DNA of 64,000 nt. It comes from Methanofollis ethanolicus (GTDB lineage: Archaea; Halobacteriota; Methanomicrobia; Methanomicrobiales; Methanofollaceae). The translations under genes were made by a program, and so were the position numbers. The stretch spans positions 1,674,001-1,738,000 of the forward strand of contig NZ_BCNW01000001.1 in the NCBI RefSeq assembly GCF_001571385.1, read 5' to 3'. Positions within the stretch are counted from its first letter, which is position 1. Every line of letters begins with the position of its first letter. Shown here piece after piece: positions 53,264 to 62,979 of the stretch. The notes beneath the pieces are model-generated. The model was given only the letters and a program-made list of their open reading frames with translations, was not told the origin of the DNA and ran no database searches.

Positions 53264-54745
53264 CTCCCCCGTCTGCATCGACACCTCCCCCTCCGTCCCG
53301 ACCAATCTGGCACGAACCTCATCCACCATCTCCTCCGTCGTCAGGAGGAGGAGTGTATCGCCGACCCCGATGACGGTGCTGCCGCTCGGGACAAAGCGGT
53401 CGTTCCCTTTCTGCATAAGAATGATAAGGGCGCCTTTCGGCAACCCCAGGTCGACGACCTGCTTTCCCACAGCCGGGGAGTCCGGGGGGATGACCAGGTC
53501 GAGCATTTTGCTCGGAGTATCTGATTCCGCCTCGAACTCCCGCGAGAGTTTGAGCGGTTCTTCGAGGGGGGCGGCGAGACCGAGCCGCCGGGCGACGGCC
53601 GGGATCGATGTCCCGTGGACCAGCGCCGAGACGATGACGATGAAAAAGACCATATTAAAGATCAGGTCCGCACCGGGCACTCCTGCCACGAGGGGATAGG
53701 TGGCGAGGATGATCGGGACGGCCCCCCGCAGTCCCACCCACGAGACCAGGACCTTCTCGTTCATCGGCATCTTCCAGGGGAGCAGCGTGACCATGACGGC
53801 AACCGGCCGTGCGACCAGGATCAGGAAGAGAGCGGCGATCAGACCCGGCACGACCGCCAGAGCAAGCTGCGAGGGGAAGACGAGCAGCCCGAGTGCAAGG
53901 AACATCACGATCTGCATCAGCCATGCGATCCCGTCGTGGAACTGGACCAGACTCTTCCTGTAAACGAAAGTGCTGTTGCCCATGACAAGGCCAGCGATAT
54001 AGACTGCGAGAAACCCGTTTCCCCCGATGATGGACGTCAGCCCGTAGGTCAGCAGCACCATGGTCAGGGTGAGCACCGGGTACAGCCCCTCGGACTCCAG
54101 CCTGATACGGTTGATGAGATATACGATGAATATGCCCATCACGTAGCCGAACAGGCCTCCGACTGCCATCTGCTGCACGAACATCGGGACGAGGGAGAAG
54201 ATCGATGAGCCCGGGATGAGGATCAGGCCGATAACGCCGGTGGTGAGGAGGACCGCCATGGGGTCGTTGCTCCCCGACTCGAACTCCAGGAACGGCCGCA
54301 GGTTTCCTTTCAGGCGTGCCCGTGCCATCCTCAGGACCGAAAAGACCGCCGCCGCATCGGTGGACGAGACGACCGCACCGAGGAGAAGGCCCGTAAGCGG
54401 GGAGAAGCCGAGGACCAGGACGGCAAATGCGCCGAGCAGGACTGCAGTCAGGACGACGCCGACCGTGGAGAGGGCGATCCCGGGCCAGAGAACAGGCTTG
54501 ATCTGCTCCCACCGTGTGTCAAGGCCGCCTGAGAAGAGGATGTAGGCAAGCGCGATAATCCCGATGATCTGTGCAACCTCGGGATCGTCGAAGGGAATGC
54601 CGCCCGGCCCCTCCGAGCCCGCCAGCATCCCGACGACGAGGAAGATAAGGAGGGCGGGGACGCCGAGACGCTCGGAGAACGTGTTTGCGATGATGCTGAT
54701 CAGGAAGAGCAACGCTATGCCGACAAGTACGAGGGTGAGCACCAT
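53261..54745 (-). CDS. CPA1-type potassium/proton antiporter (NhaP2-like)
   Basis: 494 residues from the ATG at 54745. Twelve or so transmembrane helices with the CPA1 hallmarks LFSGGLDTRWEQI, VVSSTDAAAVFSVL and FESGSNDPMAVLLT (Asp residues of the transport site), VGLRGAVPIILATYPL, and a C-terminal TrkA-C-like cytosolic domain from about residue 400 (VIPPDSPAVGKQVVDLGLPKGAL). It should exchange Na+ or K+ for protons. GTG four codons upstream is an alternative start. Confidence 0.9.
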   Translation of the reverse strand: MVLTLVLVGIALLFLISIIANTFSERLGVPALLIFLVVGMLAGSEGPGGIPFDDPEVAQIIGIIALAYILFSGGLDTRWEQIKPVLWPGIALSTVGVVLTAVLLGAFAVLVLGFSPLTGLLLGAVVSSTDAAAVFSVLRMARARLKGNLRPFLEFESGSNDPMAVLLTTGVIGLILIPGSSIFSLVPMFVQQMAVGGLFGYVMGIFIVYLINRIRLESEGLYPVLTLTMVLLTYGLTSIIGGNGFLAVYIAGLVMGNSTFVYRKSLVQFHDGIAWLMQIVMFLALGLLVFPSQLALAVVPGLIAALFLILVARPVAVMVTLLPWKMPMNEKVLVSWVGLRGAVPIILATYPLVAGVPGADLIFNMVFFIVIVSALVHGTSIPAVARRLGLAAPLEEPLKLSREFEAESDTPSKMLDLVIPPDSPAVGKQVVDLGLPKGALIILMQKGNDRFVPSGSTVIGVGDTLLLLTTEEMVDEVRARLVGTEGEVSMQTGE

Positions 54746-54903
54746 GTATACGCACACCTTGGGCGTGAAACGTTATAATCGTGACTTCTCGACCTTTCGG
54801 GCAGTGTATTTTCGGCGGACAGGTTTCCTCCTTTCCATTGACGAATGAGACCCGAATATCCCGGTCGGAGAGCGTGATCACCTCGACAGATACATTCGAT
54901 GAA

Positions 54904-55323
54904 GTCATCCCAAAACTGATCATACCCTCTGTCCTGTCGATGGAATGATCGGTATGTGGTTCTGAAAAATCCTGTTCTGGCGTCCTGTCCGGGGGTTTTC
55001 ACCCCCCGGTCCCTCCCTTATTGCGATAGGGGACGGATGGCAATCTCCTTCATCAGGATCTCCGGTCTCTCTTCCCCGACCCTATCCTGTTTCGGGGGTC
55101 CGGGGGTGTCGGTCCCCCGGCGAAGAGGTGGGGGAAGGCGGTGGTTTCGCACGACTCGTCAGGGAATTTGGGAAGACATCGGTCCGATCATGAAATTTTC
55201 TCCCGAGTTCAGCATGCGGGGAAAGGGAAATGAACGAGAGTTCTGGGATATGCTCGATGTCTGCTTGAGCCCGGGGTTCATGCACGATTCTACATATTTT
55301 TGCTTGCTTAATTCAACAGAGCC
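54904..55323. repeat. Dispersed repeat, copy E
   Basis: Aligns with 6390-6790 block by block and ends in TTCAACAGAGCC at 55312-55323. The left terminal repeat is not seen. It fills most of the 645-bp space between the antiporter gene and the DJ-1 gene; the rest is AT-rich promoter sequence. Confidence 0.8.
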
Positions 55324-55403
55324 TTTTTTTTAAATTGCCGGCAATTTCGGGAAGTAAAATTGATATCCTATCCTGCCAAGTGTTGATGGCGTAGTGATGC
55401 CAA

Positions 55404-56033
55404 ATGCCGACACTCTATCTCTATATCCTTGATACGCTTTCCGACTGGGAAACCGGCCATGCCCTTGACGAACTCCATTCCGGGAGGTACCTCAAAGACC
55501 CGTCGCTGAAGTACGATGTCGTCCTGTGCGGAAAATCCCTGGACACGATAACGACGATGGGCGGATTGAAGTTGACACCGGGTATCACCATTGAGAATAT
55601 CAGGGCCAAAAAAGGAGATCTCCTGATCCTGCCCGGCGCAGACACCTGGCTTGATCCCGCCCATGCGTCGATTATCAATATGGTAGACACGCTCCTTGAG
55701 CAGGAGATGGTTGTTGCAGCAATCTGCGGGGCTACCCTCGGCCTGGCCAATGCCGGGCTGCTTGACAACCGGCCCCACACCAGCAATGATCTCGAAGTGC
55801 TCAAAATGTTCTGCCCCGGATACAAAGGAGAGCAATTTTACCGGACAGAGCCTACAGTGACAGACGGGAACCTTATCACGGCAAGCGGGCTTGCACCGGT
55901 TGAATTTGCCTGCAGCATATTCAGGAAACTGGATGTCATGAATCCCGCAACCCTCGACGCATGGTACGGGCTCTTCACGTTAAGGAAACAGGAATTTTTC
56001 TATGCCCTCATGGCATCCCTGCCTTCTCAATAA
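55404..56033 (+). CDS. DJ-1/PfpI family protein
   Basis: 209 residues. Fold core LYLYILDTLSDWETGHALDEL, DLLILPGADTWLDP and the nucleophile elbow VVAAICGATLGLANAGLL with the Cys of the family. Typical of PfpI/ThiJ proteins with peptidase, glyoxalase or chaperone roles; nothing tells which. Lies between two dispersed repeats and has slightly lower GC than core genes. Confidence 0.85.
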   Translation: MPTLYLYILDTLSDWETGHALDELHSGRYLKDPSLKYDVVLCGKSLDTITTMGGLKLTPGITIENIRAKKGDLLILPGADTWLDPAHASIINMVDTLLEQEMVVAAICGATLGLANAGLLDNRPHTSNDLEVLKMFCPGYKGEQFYRTEPTVTDGNLITASGLAPVEFACSIFRKLDVMNPATLDAWYGLFTLRKQEFFYALMASLPSQ

Positions 56034-56049
56034 CAAATTCGGAAATTCT

Positions 56050-56225
56050 GGCTCTGTTGATAACCTGATCGGATGGGCATTGGATGGTGATGGAGCCACG
56101 GGTGCCCGGGGTCTGTCGACCCCCGCCCCGTGGAGAATGACGGTATTAGGGCATCTCAAAAGATCGAAACCGAAGTCACCCTCGCAATTCCCCTGAGCGC
56201 GTTGGGGAAAGGATTTCAACAGAGC
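56050..56225. repeat. Small MITE copy with perfect terminal repeats
   Basis: 176 bp bounded by GCTCTGTTGA (56051-56060) and TCAACAGAGC (56216-56225), a perfect 10-bp inverted repeat, with the 5' G at 56050. The middle has the family-like GGGTGCCCGGGGTCTGTCG block. No target duplication is visible. Confidence 0.75.
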
Positions 56226-56286
56226 ATATACTTCTTGAAAAAATGAGAAAGGACCTCGGGATTGTGTATTTTCTGGTTAATAACCC

Positions 56287-57612
56287 TCAGAGATATGCCT
56301 TCAGTCTCCAGATAAGGTATAACGGAATTTCCAGAACTTCCCCATATTCATCCGAATGTCTGGCAATATTCTTAAGACTGGTCCGGACGGCAATACGCGG
56401 GCCGTATTTTTTCCTGTACTCTGTAATACTTCTTGAACGAGTCCTTCTTGCGGATTTAACCTCGATCGGAACGACATCAACGCCTTCCTGTATGATATAA
56501 TCAACCTCGGCGGTGCCGCCGGATTTCCAGAAAAATGGTCTCTGGAAATCACTCGCAATCAGTTCTGTCAACACGAAATTTTCCGTGAGAATTCCCCGCA
56601 TGTCGGCGGTCAGCGAAGAGGTGTCAAAAACGACATCTGCCGGGAATCTGCTCATCCTTCGTGAAAGTCCCACATCTGAGAAATAGATCTTGAAGTACGT
56701 AATGTCCCCATATGTCGTAACCGGAATAGAGGGCCGCTCGATCTTTTCGACCTTGTAGATGAGCCCTGCCGATATCAGCCATTGCAGGGAGTCTTCCAGA
56801 TCGCGGGCACGCATTCCCTGCTTTACATGAGCGAATATAAATTTCTGATTGTCCTTTGCAAGCTGTGCAGGGATTGCATTCCAGATCAGAGAAAGTTTCG
56901 GAAATTCGGATACAGACGCATATTTCACGAAATCCTTTTCATAATTACTGAGAATATCGCTTTGTATTGTTTCTACAAGCCCGATGTCGTGGTTATTTAT
57001 CCATGATCTGACAACCTCGGGCATACCTCCCGTGATCAGGTATTCACGATATGCTTCTTCCAGTTTGCTGGTAAATACGGTGGATATTTCTTCATCCCGG
57101 GACAAATTATTCAGGTACTCGTAAAGGAGTTCTTCATCTTTTGCCAGGAGAAATTCCGGGAAATTAAGAGGATACATCTTAAGCATCTGCACCTTGCCAA
57201 CCGGAAATGAGACATTTTTTCCCATCTGTGCAACAGCCACTCCCAGCAAGGAACCGGCGGCAGCAACGTGGAGTTCGGACAGATTTTCGCAGAAATATTT
57301 GAGAGACGTTATCGCACGAGGGCAGATCTGAATTTCGTCTAATATGAGGATGGTTGTCCCGGACTGGATGGATTTATTCCTCAGAATGCCAAGGTCTTTG
57401 ATAATTCTTGAAACATTCAGGTCGCCTTCGAATATCTTGTGCAGCCGGTCATCATATTCAAAGTTGAAATAAGCGATATCTTTGAATTCCGCCTCGCCAA
57501 AGTGCTTTAATATCCAGGTTTTTCCGCACTGGCGAATTCCTTCAATAATAATCGGTTTACGATCCCCACGGTCTTTCCATTTGAGTAAAGTATCGTACAT
57601 GAACCGTCTCAT
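56287..57612 (-). CDS. AAA_14/DUF4143 ATPase
   Basis: 441 residues; ATGs at 57612 and 57600 are both possible. Walker A EGIRQCGKTW (about 24-33), Walker B TILILDEIQICP (about 90) and a C-terminal DUF4143 domain (PFFWKSGGTAEVDYIIQEGVDVVPIEVKSARRTRS, with a PD-ExK-like VDYxx...PIEVK). Members are often found singly in archaeal and bacterial accessory regions; their function is unknown. Moderately AT-rich. Confidence 0.88.
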   Translation of the reverse strand: MRRFMYDTLLKWKDRGDRKPIIIEGIRQCGKTWILKHFGEAEFKDIAYFNFEYDDRLHKIFEGDLNVSRIIKDLGILRNKSIQSGTTILILDEIQICPRAITSLKYFCENLSELHVAAAGSLLGVAVAQMGKNVSFPVGKVQMLKMYPLNFPEFLLAKDEELLYEYLNNLSRDEEISTVFTSKLEEAYREYLITGGMPEVVRSWINNHDIGLVETIQSDILSNYEKDFVKYASVSEFPKLSLIWNAIPAQLAKDNQKFIFAHVKQGMRARDLEDSLQWLISAGLIYKVEKIERPSIPVTTYGDITYFKIYFSDVGLSRRMSRFPADVVFDTSSLTADMRGILTENFVLTELIASDFQRPFFWKSGGTAEVDYIIQEGVDVVPIEVKSARRTRSRSITEYRKKYGPRIAVRTSLKNIARHSDEYGEVLEIPLYLIWRLKAYL

Positions 57613-57644
57613 AAAATGACATCTGCACTTTTAACTATATATTA

Positions 57645-57694
57645 TGTGTCTCCAGTACACATTTTTACAACTTATTTTGTGTGTGAGGTACACA
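57645..57694. promoter_or_regulatory. Two TGTGT-N7-ACACA operator-like sites
   Basis: TGTGTCTCCAGTACACA (57645-57661) and TGTGTGTGAGGTACACA (57678-57694), 33 bases apart start to start, each followed by GTACACATTTTT-like text that is nearly identical. They sit 33 bases before the AAA_14 start and may be bound by a repressor. Confidence 0.5.
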
Positions 57695-57787
57695 TTTTTC
57701 TAACTTAAGATTGGAAGAGCGTGTATTTTCGAGATATCTTGCCCGCATGCAGCATGCAAAAAAGTGTGATCTCATCGCTTCACTAAC

Positions 57788-57995
57788 ATATCCCGGCCGC
57801 TCCTCATCGTCCAGACCGGCTTCGACGGCTGCCAGGAGGAGCTCCACCCGTATGCGATGGAAGGGGCCAGACGCGGCTACAACGTCCTGACGTTCGAGGG
57901 GCCGGGCCAGGGCGACGTGATCCGGGTCCAGCATATCCCGTTTCGTCCCGTCGGGAGAACATGATCGGATCCGGCCCGACGTCGAGAAAGACCGG
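57788..57995 (+). pseudogene. Alpha/beta hydrolase remnant
   Basis: The plus strand reads RPLLIVQTGFDGCQEELHPY, then ARRGYNVLTFEGPGQGDVIR and, after a gap, IRPDVEKDRMIF, all in the order of an alpha/beta hydrolase of the FrsA type (GxxGxxE-like strand, GPGQG oxyanion region, cofactor segment). There is no catalytic Ser strand and the frame is broken, so it is a decayed gene. The 58000-58213 stretch after it holds nothing I can name. Confidence 0.7.
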
Positions 57996-58213
57996 ATGAT
58001 TTTCCCCTGGTGCACCATGATATCCAACTCGCATCCACACAATAACCGATAGTTATAATATAACTAAGAGTTACACTATTCTGGTGAGACGCCCTCCAGG
58101 CAGCATCCCGGAGTGACATCCCCCGCTGGGAGAGGGACGAGGACCCAGGGGGAGTGAAGGGGAATGAACGGTGTCGTTCGCACAATTCATAGACTATTGA
58201 CGGGGCAGATGAA

Positions 58214-59014
58214 ATGAAAACGGAATCGGTGAAACTGGTATATTTCTCACCTACGGGAACGACAAAAGCGGTGGTCCAGGCCATTGCACGCGGCATCGAT
58301 CACGGCAACGTGGAACTGCTGGACATCACCCGACCGGACGCGAGAGTGCAACCGCTCGAAACATCGGAGAATGAACTGCTCGTCGTCGGCGTGCCGGTGT
58401 ATATGGGGAGGGTGCCGGCCCTCGTAACCGAATGGCTGCACGCGATCTCCGCCCGGAATACGCCGGCGGTATGTGTCGTCGTCTACGGCAACCGGGTGTA
58501 TGACGATGCACTCATCGAGCTCGAAGATATCCTGACCGGGTGCGGGTGCAGACCGATCGCCGGTGCGGCCTATATCGGGGAGCATTCGTTCTCCACCGAC
58601 GAAACGCCGACGGCTAAAGACCGCCCGGATGCAGGCGACCTCCGCCACGCGGAGTCGTTCGGACGGAAAATCCGGGAAAAACTCGATGCCATCCCATCGG
58701 CCGACCAGATCCCCGATGGAGCGATACCCGGATGCCGCCCGTACCGGGGGGACTCGAAACTCTGGACGGTCGATTTCATCGCGGTCGGCGATGCGTGCGT
58801 CCGGTGCGGGACCTGTGCGGAGGTATGCCCGGTCGGCGCCATCGATCCGGAAGACAGCGCGGCGATCGACACGAAAAAATGCATCACCTGCTGCGCCTGC
58901 ATCAAACGCTGCCCAAAACACGCGAGGACGATGAAGCACGGCCTGGTGAGGGACGCATCGTTGCGCCTCCATACGCTCTATAGCGAGCGAAAAGAGCCGG
59001 AATACTTCTTATAA
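58214..59014 (+). CDS. EFR1-type flavodoxin-ferredoxin protein
   Basis: 266 residues. N-terminal flavodoxin (VYFSPTGTTKAVVQAIARGI, VGVPVYMGRVPALVTEWL, VVYGNRVYDDALIELEDIL) and two C-terminal 4Fe-4S motifs CVRCGTCAEVCPVGAI and CITCCACIKRCPKHA. It transfers electrons between an FMN and two clusters. EFR1-like proteins are anaerobe-specific; the redox partner is unknown. No overlap with neighbours. Confidence 0.88.
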   Translation: MKTESVKLVYFSPTGTTKAVVQAIARGIDHGNVELLDITRPDARVQPLETSENELLVVGVPVYMGRVPALVTEWLHAISARNTPAVCVVVYGNRVYDDALIELEDILTGCGCRPIAGAAYIGEHSFSTDETPTAKDRPDAGDLRHAESFGRKIREKLDAIPSADQIPDGAIPGCRPYRGDSKLWTVDFIAVGDACVRCGTCAEVCPVGAIDPEDSAAIDTKKCITCCACIKRCPKHARTMKHGLVRDASLRLHTLYSERKEPEYFL

Positions 59015-59072
59015 CGAGGAGATTCATCATGGCAACGAGGAGATCTTCACGATTCCATACCGGGGATACCTG

Positions 59073-59915
59073 ATGGAGCACCGCCCGTTCTACGCAGTCC
59101 GCCCCCTCCTCCCGGTCTACCCGGAGCCTGAGGAGCCGTCGCCCGCACGGAAACGCTGGGTCCTGGTCCAGGACAGTTCCGTGCTCTTGCAGAGCGACCC
59201 GGCCCCCGGCACCGTGCTCATGCCCGACCCCCTCCCCGCCGGTCTGGCGTGCGGTGCGCCGGTGTACCTCGGCACCCGCGACGACCTCGTCTACTATGCG
59301 GCCGAGGTCCCGGCCGGTGCCGCGCCGCCGGGCGACTGGCAGCCGTCGCCGGTCAGGGAGTTGTCCGGAAAGGTCCCGGACGGCGACATGGCCGTCGCCT
59401 CCTATGCCGTGCGGATCCTCGACTTCGACCGGTCGACCGCCTTCTGCGGGAGGTGCGGCGCACAAACCCGCCCGCTCACGACCGAACGGGCGCGGATCTG
59501 CACGGCCTGCAGCCACATCACCTACCCCAGGATCTCCCCGGCCATCATCGTGCTGATCAAATTCGGTGAGGAGGTCCTGCTCGCCCGTTCCCCCGCCGCC
59601 CCGCCCGGGGCCTTCTCGCTCATCGCCGGCTTCAACGAGCCCGGCGAGAACCTCGAGCAGACCGTCCACCGCGAAGTCGGCGAGGAGGTCGGCGTTGCGG
59701 TGCAAAACCTCCGGTACTTCGGGAGCGAGCCCTGGCCGTTTCCCGATTCGCTCATGATCGGCTTTGTCGCAGATTATGCCGGAGGAGAAATCCGGGTCGA
59801 CGGCCGGGAAATTGAAGATGCACGGTGGTTTACCCGCGACACCCTGCCCCCTGTTCCCCGGAGGGCGAGCATCACGCGGGCGCTCATCGAGGCCTGGATC
59901 CGGCGGGAGGTCTAA
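59073..59915 (+). CDS. nudC: NADH pyrophosphatase (NudC)
   Basis: 280 residues. Zinc ribbon CGRCGAQ...CTACSHITYPR (about 128-150) and the Nudix box GFNEPGENLEQTVHREVGEEVGV (about 190-211), then the NudC-specific SEPWPFPDSLMIGF (usually SQPWPFP). Hydrolyses NAD(H) and can remove NAD caps from RNA. The N-terminal half is diverged but the fold fits. The ATG at 59073 has a weak RBS. Typical in bacteria and uncommon in Archaea. Confidence 0.92.
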   Translation: MEHRPFYAVRPLLPVYPEPEEPSPARKRWVLVQDSSVLLQSDPAPGTVLMPDPLPAGLACGAPVYLGTRDDLVYYAAEVPAGAAPPGDWQPSPVRELSGKVPDGDMAVASYAVRILDFDRSTAFCGRCGAQTRPLTTERARICTACSHITYPRISPAIIVLIKFGEEVLLARSPAAPPGAFSLIAGFNEPGENLEQTVHREVGEEVGVAVQNLRYFGSEPWPFPDSLMIGFVADYAGGEIRVDGREIEDARWFTRDTLPPVPRRASITRALIEAWIRREV

Positions 59916-60092
59916 ACGCCGCCGGGTATCACGAACGAAAGGAACCGAAAGGGTTTCTTCCTTGAAACGAACTGACGGAGACAATCAGAACCGGTCGGAT
60001 CCCCCCAGGGGTATCAGTCGGCGCCAGCCCGGACCGGCGGACCCTTTCAGATCCGGCGTCGTGAACACCGGCACACGAACGGGAGCATCAGG

Positions 60093-60818
60093 ATGGGAAC
60101 AACAGAGAGAAGACAGCGAGAAAAAGAGCAGCGAAAGACCGCGATCATCGATGCAGCCGAGCGTCTCTTCTTCTCCCGGAGGTACGAAGACGTCTCCATG
60201 GACGATATCGCCCGGGAGGTCGAACTGAACAAGGCGACGATCTATCTCTATTTTAAAAACAAGGAGACGCTTTTCGCCACAATCGTCCTCCGCGGCGTCG
60301 AGATCCTCAAGGAAAAATACCTGGCATGCATGGGAACACCGGCCCCCGGCATCGTCAAAGTAGCCCTGATGGGCCAGGCCTATTACCGGTTCTCGCAGGA
60401 ATACCCGGAGTATCTCAGACTGATCCACTTCTACGGGTCCGAGCGTTTCTCCGGAGAGAACCCCTATACCGCAGAGATCGGAAAGGGCTACGGCACCTGC
60501 CGCCGGATCCTGCGGGATGCGGTCCAGAAGGGCATCGACGACGGGACGATCCGGGACGATCTCGACCCGTTCCTGACCTCGATGTACCTGATGACATCCT
60601 TCATGGGCATATTGTCGATGGAAAACAGATGGAAACTGGCGATCGAGGCGGAGGGGTTTTCCTACGAGCAGTTCGCCGGTGAATTCTTCAGGTTCATCAT
60701 GCCGGCGCTTTCTCCCGGCGAGGGTTCCCACAGGATGGACGTCAGGGATTTCGCGGCGTTCGGGTTCCATGTAACAGAACCTCCGGCGCAGGAGAAGAAG
60801 AAAAGGCCGGAACCGTAA
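60093..60818 (+). CDS. TetR/AcrR family regulator
   Basis: 241 residues. The N-terminal helix-turn-helix AIIDAAERLFFSRRYEDVSMDDIAREVELNKATIYLYFKNKETLF is classical. The C-terminal all-helical domain binds an unknown ligand. TetR proteins are mostly bacterial; here it lies between NudC and a methyltransferase, which are possible targets. Confidence 0.9.
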   Translation: MGTTERRQREKEQRKTAIIDAAERLFFSRRYEDVSMDDIAREVELNKATIYLYFKNKETLFATIVLRGVEILKEKYLACMGTPAPGIVKVALMGQAYYRFSQEYPEYLRLIHFYGSERFSGENPYTAEIGKGYGTCRRILRDAVQKGIDDGTIRDDLDPFLTSMYLMTSFMGILSMENRWKLAIEAEGFSYEQFAGEFFRFIMPALSPGEGSHRMDVRDFAAFGFHVTEPPAQEKKKRPEP

Positions 60819-60897
60819 CATCGCGGGGAGAATTCCCCGTCCTTCCGGGTTTTGGACCACCGCCGTTTAATAACCGGGACTGCATAATTCTACGGCA

Positions 60898-61644
60898 ATG
60901 GATCTTTCATTCATCTTCACCATGCACGAGGGACTGCCCCGCCAGGGGCCGGGCAGCAACGAGTGCACGAGAAAAGCGTTTTCGATGCTGAAGGATCTCC
61001 CGGACCGCCCGGAGATCCTGGATATCGGGTGCGGGTCAGGGATGCAGACGATCGAGCTCGCCCGGATATGCCCGAACTGCCACGTCACCGCCGTCGACAT
61101 CCACCAGCCGTATCTGGACGATCTGGCCCGAAAGGCGGCAACGGCCGGGGTGGGCGACCGGATAACGACGGTGCGGGCGTCCATGGACGATCTGCCGTTT
61201 GAAGATGCAACCTTCGACGTCCTCTGGGCAGAGAGCTCTATCTTCGTTGTGGGGTTCGAAGAGGGACTCAGGTCGTGGAAGCGGCTTCTCCGGCCGGACG
61301 GCTCCTTCTGCCTCACCGAGGCGGTCTGGTTCACCGATCACCCCTCGCCGGAGGCGGCGGCGTTCTGGAACGAGAGTTACCCTGCGATAAAAATGGTCCA
61401 GGAGACCTCTGCGATCGCTGAGAGTGCCGGCTACGAGGTTGTCGCAACCTTCCCGCTCCCCGGATCGGCGTGGTGGGATGATTATTATACGCCGCTCATC
61501 GAACGGCTGCCTGACCTGAAGAAGGCGGCTGCCGGCGATCCCGACGCGGAAGCACTGGTCGCGTTCTCGGAGCGGGAGATCGAGATGCATCGGGAGCACG
61601 GAGGCGAGTACGGCTACCAGTTCTTCATTCTGAAGAGACACTGA
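60898..61644 (+). CDS. Class I SAM-dependent methyltransferase
   Basis: 248 residues. Motif I ILDIGCGSGMQTIELAR (about 43-59), post I VTAVDIHQPYLDDLARKA, motif II MDDLPFEDATFDVLWAESS and motif III RLLRPDGSFCLTEAVWF. The small-molecule substrate is unknown; similarity is to UbiE/arsenite methyltransferase-like proteins. It lies 79 bases after the TetR gene. Confidence 0.85.
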   Translation: MDLSFIFTMHEGLPRQGPGSNECTRKAFSMLKDLPDRPEILDIGCGSGMQTIELARICPNCHVTAVDIHQPYLDDLARKAATAGVGDRITTVRASMDDLPFEDATFDVLWAESSIFVVGFEEGLRSWKRLLRPDGSFCLTEAVWFTDHPSPEAAAFWNESYPAIKMVQETSAIAESAGYEVVATFPLPGSAWWDDYYTPLIERLPDLKKAAAGDPDAEALVAFSEREIEMHREHGGEYGYQFFILKRH

Positions 61645-61883
61645 ACCCGTATATCTCTCTGCTCAAAACAGAGTGGGACGCCACCGGTCATCATTTGCCA
61701 TCACCCCTCCCTGACCCCCTCTCACTATCACTATTTTCAACGGCGGTACCCTCTACTTCGACCCTGTAGACACACCATTGTTCGCATGTGATCGCCATGC
61801 AGAAGAGACCGCAGTCGATGATCGCGACCACAAAGCACTTGGCGCATTGTATGCCACCCCTTTTACGGAGGAAAGGTTGTCTC

Positions 61884-62978
61884 ATGAACCAGTCCACTTC
61901 CCGGTGCGGAGAGCAGCATCGCTCTATGCTTAAAGACCTCGGCTGGACGGAGGAGCACGATATGGCATTCTCAAAGTACACCGGGCCGTATGTGCCGGGC
62001 CGCGTGGCCTGCCGGCAGAAGACCGTGTGGGACGTTCTCGTCGACGGCGGGTCCGTCACGGCCGGGATCTCCGGAGCTCTGCGGAAACTCGGCCGCTTTC
62101 CCGCAGTCGGGGATTTCGTCGTAGTGCTCGACCAGCCGGAGGCCGGCACCTCGACGATCGTTGATATCCTCCCGCAAAAGACCCTCTTTGCACGGGGGAC
62201 ATCGGGGCGTGAAAGCACCGACCAGGTCATTGCGGCGAATATCGATACGGTCTTTATCGTCACGGCCGCCGGTCATGACCTCAACGCCCGCCGGATTGAA
62301 CGATACCTCGCGATCGCCCACGCATCCGGTGCCCGCCCGGTTATCGTCGTCAATAAATCCGACCTGGCGGACGACCCCGCATCGCTCGCCGAAGGGATCG
62401 CTTCGGTCTCTCCCGGCATCCCGGTCATTCCGATCAGCGCCGTGAGCGGAGAGGGTGTCGACCGGCTTGACCCGTACCTCCCGCCGGGGACAACGGTCGC
62501 CCTCATCGGTTCGTCGGGCGTCGGCAAGTCCACCCTGATCAACCGGCTCATGGGCTGTCCGGTGCAGGAGACCTCGCACACCCGGGACTATGACGACAGA
62601 GGGCGGCACACCACGACCGTCCGCCAGCTCTTCGTCCTGGAAGGCGGGGCGCTCATGATAGACAACCCCGGTCTGCGGGAGGTCGGCATCGGTACGGCAG
62701 CTGCCGGTATTGCCGATACATTCCCCGATATTCTTGAACGTGCGGAGGGCTGCCGGTTCTCGGACTGCCGGCACGAGCAGGAGCCGGGCTGTGCGGTGCA
62801 GGCGGCCGTGAGGGACGGGACCCTCTCCGCAGCACGGCTGGAGAGTTTCCACCGGCTCATGCGGGAGCTCGAATTCGAACGGGATAAAGCGGAGATCGGG
62901 CTGGCGAGGCTAGAGAAGAAGCGCTGGAAAGCAATCGGAAAAGAGGCGCGGGATATCTGGAAGATAAAAGGGAAGTAA
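61884..62978 (+). CDS. rsgA: Ribosome small-subunit-dependent GTPase RsgA
   Basis: 364 residues from the ATG with GGAGGAAAG upstream; an open frame from 61788 is not protein-like. Circularly permuted GTPase order: G4 VVNKSDLAD, G5 PISAVSG, then G1 GSSGVGKSTLIN, G3 DNPGLREVG. An N-terminal OB-like part and a C-terminal zinc motif CRFSDCRHEQEPGC are present. RsgA matures bacterial 30S subunits; its occurrence in an archaeon suggests lateral transfer. A MITE lies right after its stop. Confidence 0.94.
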   Translation: MNQSTSRCGEQHRSMLKDLGWTEEHDMAFSKYTGPYVPGRVACRQKTVWDVLVDGGSVTAGISGALRKLGRFPAVGDFVVVLDQPEAGTSTIVDILPQKTLFARGTSGRESTDQVIAANIDTVFIVTAAGHDLNARRIERYLAIAHASGARPVIVVNKSDLADDPASLAEGIASVSPGIPVIPISAVSGEGVDRLDPYLPPGTTVALIGSSGVGKSTLINRLMGCPVQETSHTRDYDDRGRHTTTVRQLFVLEGGALMIDNPGLREVGIGTAAAGIADTFPDILERAEGCRFSDCRHEQEPGCAVQAAVRDGTLSAARLESFHRLMRELEFERDKAEIGLARLEKKRWKAIGKEARDIWKIKGK

Positions 62979-62979
62979 C

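Noticed and set aside
53655-54512. Second minus-strand frame over the antiporter
   Set aside because: Shadow frame without membrane pattern; the antiporter motifs lie in the other frame.
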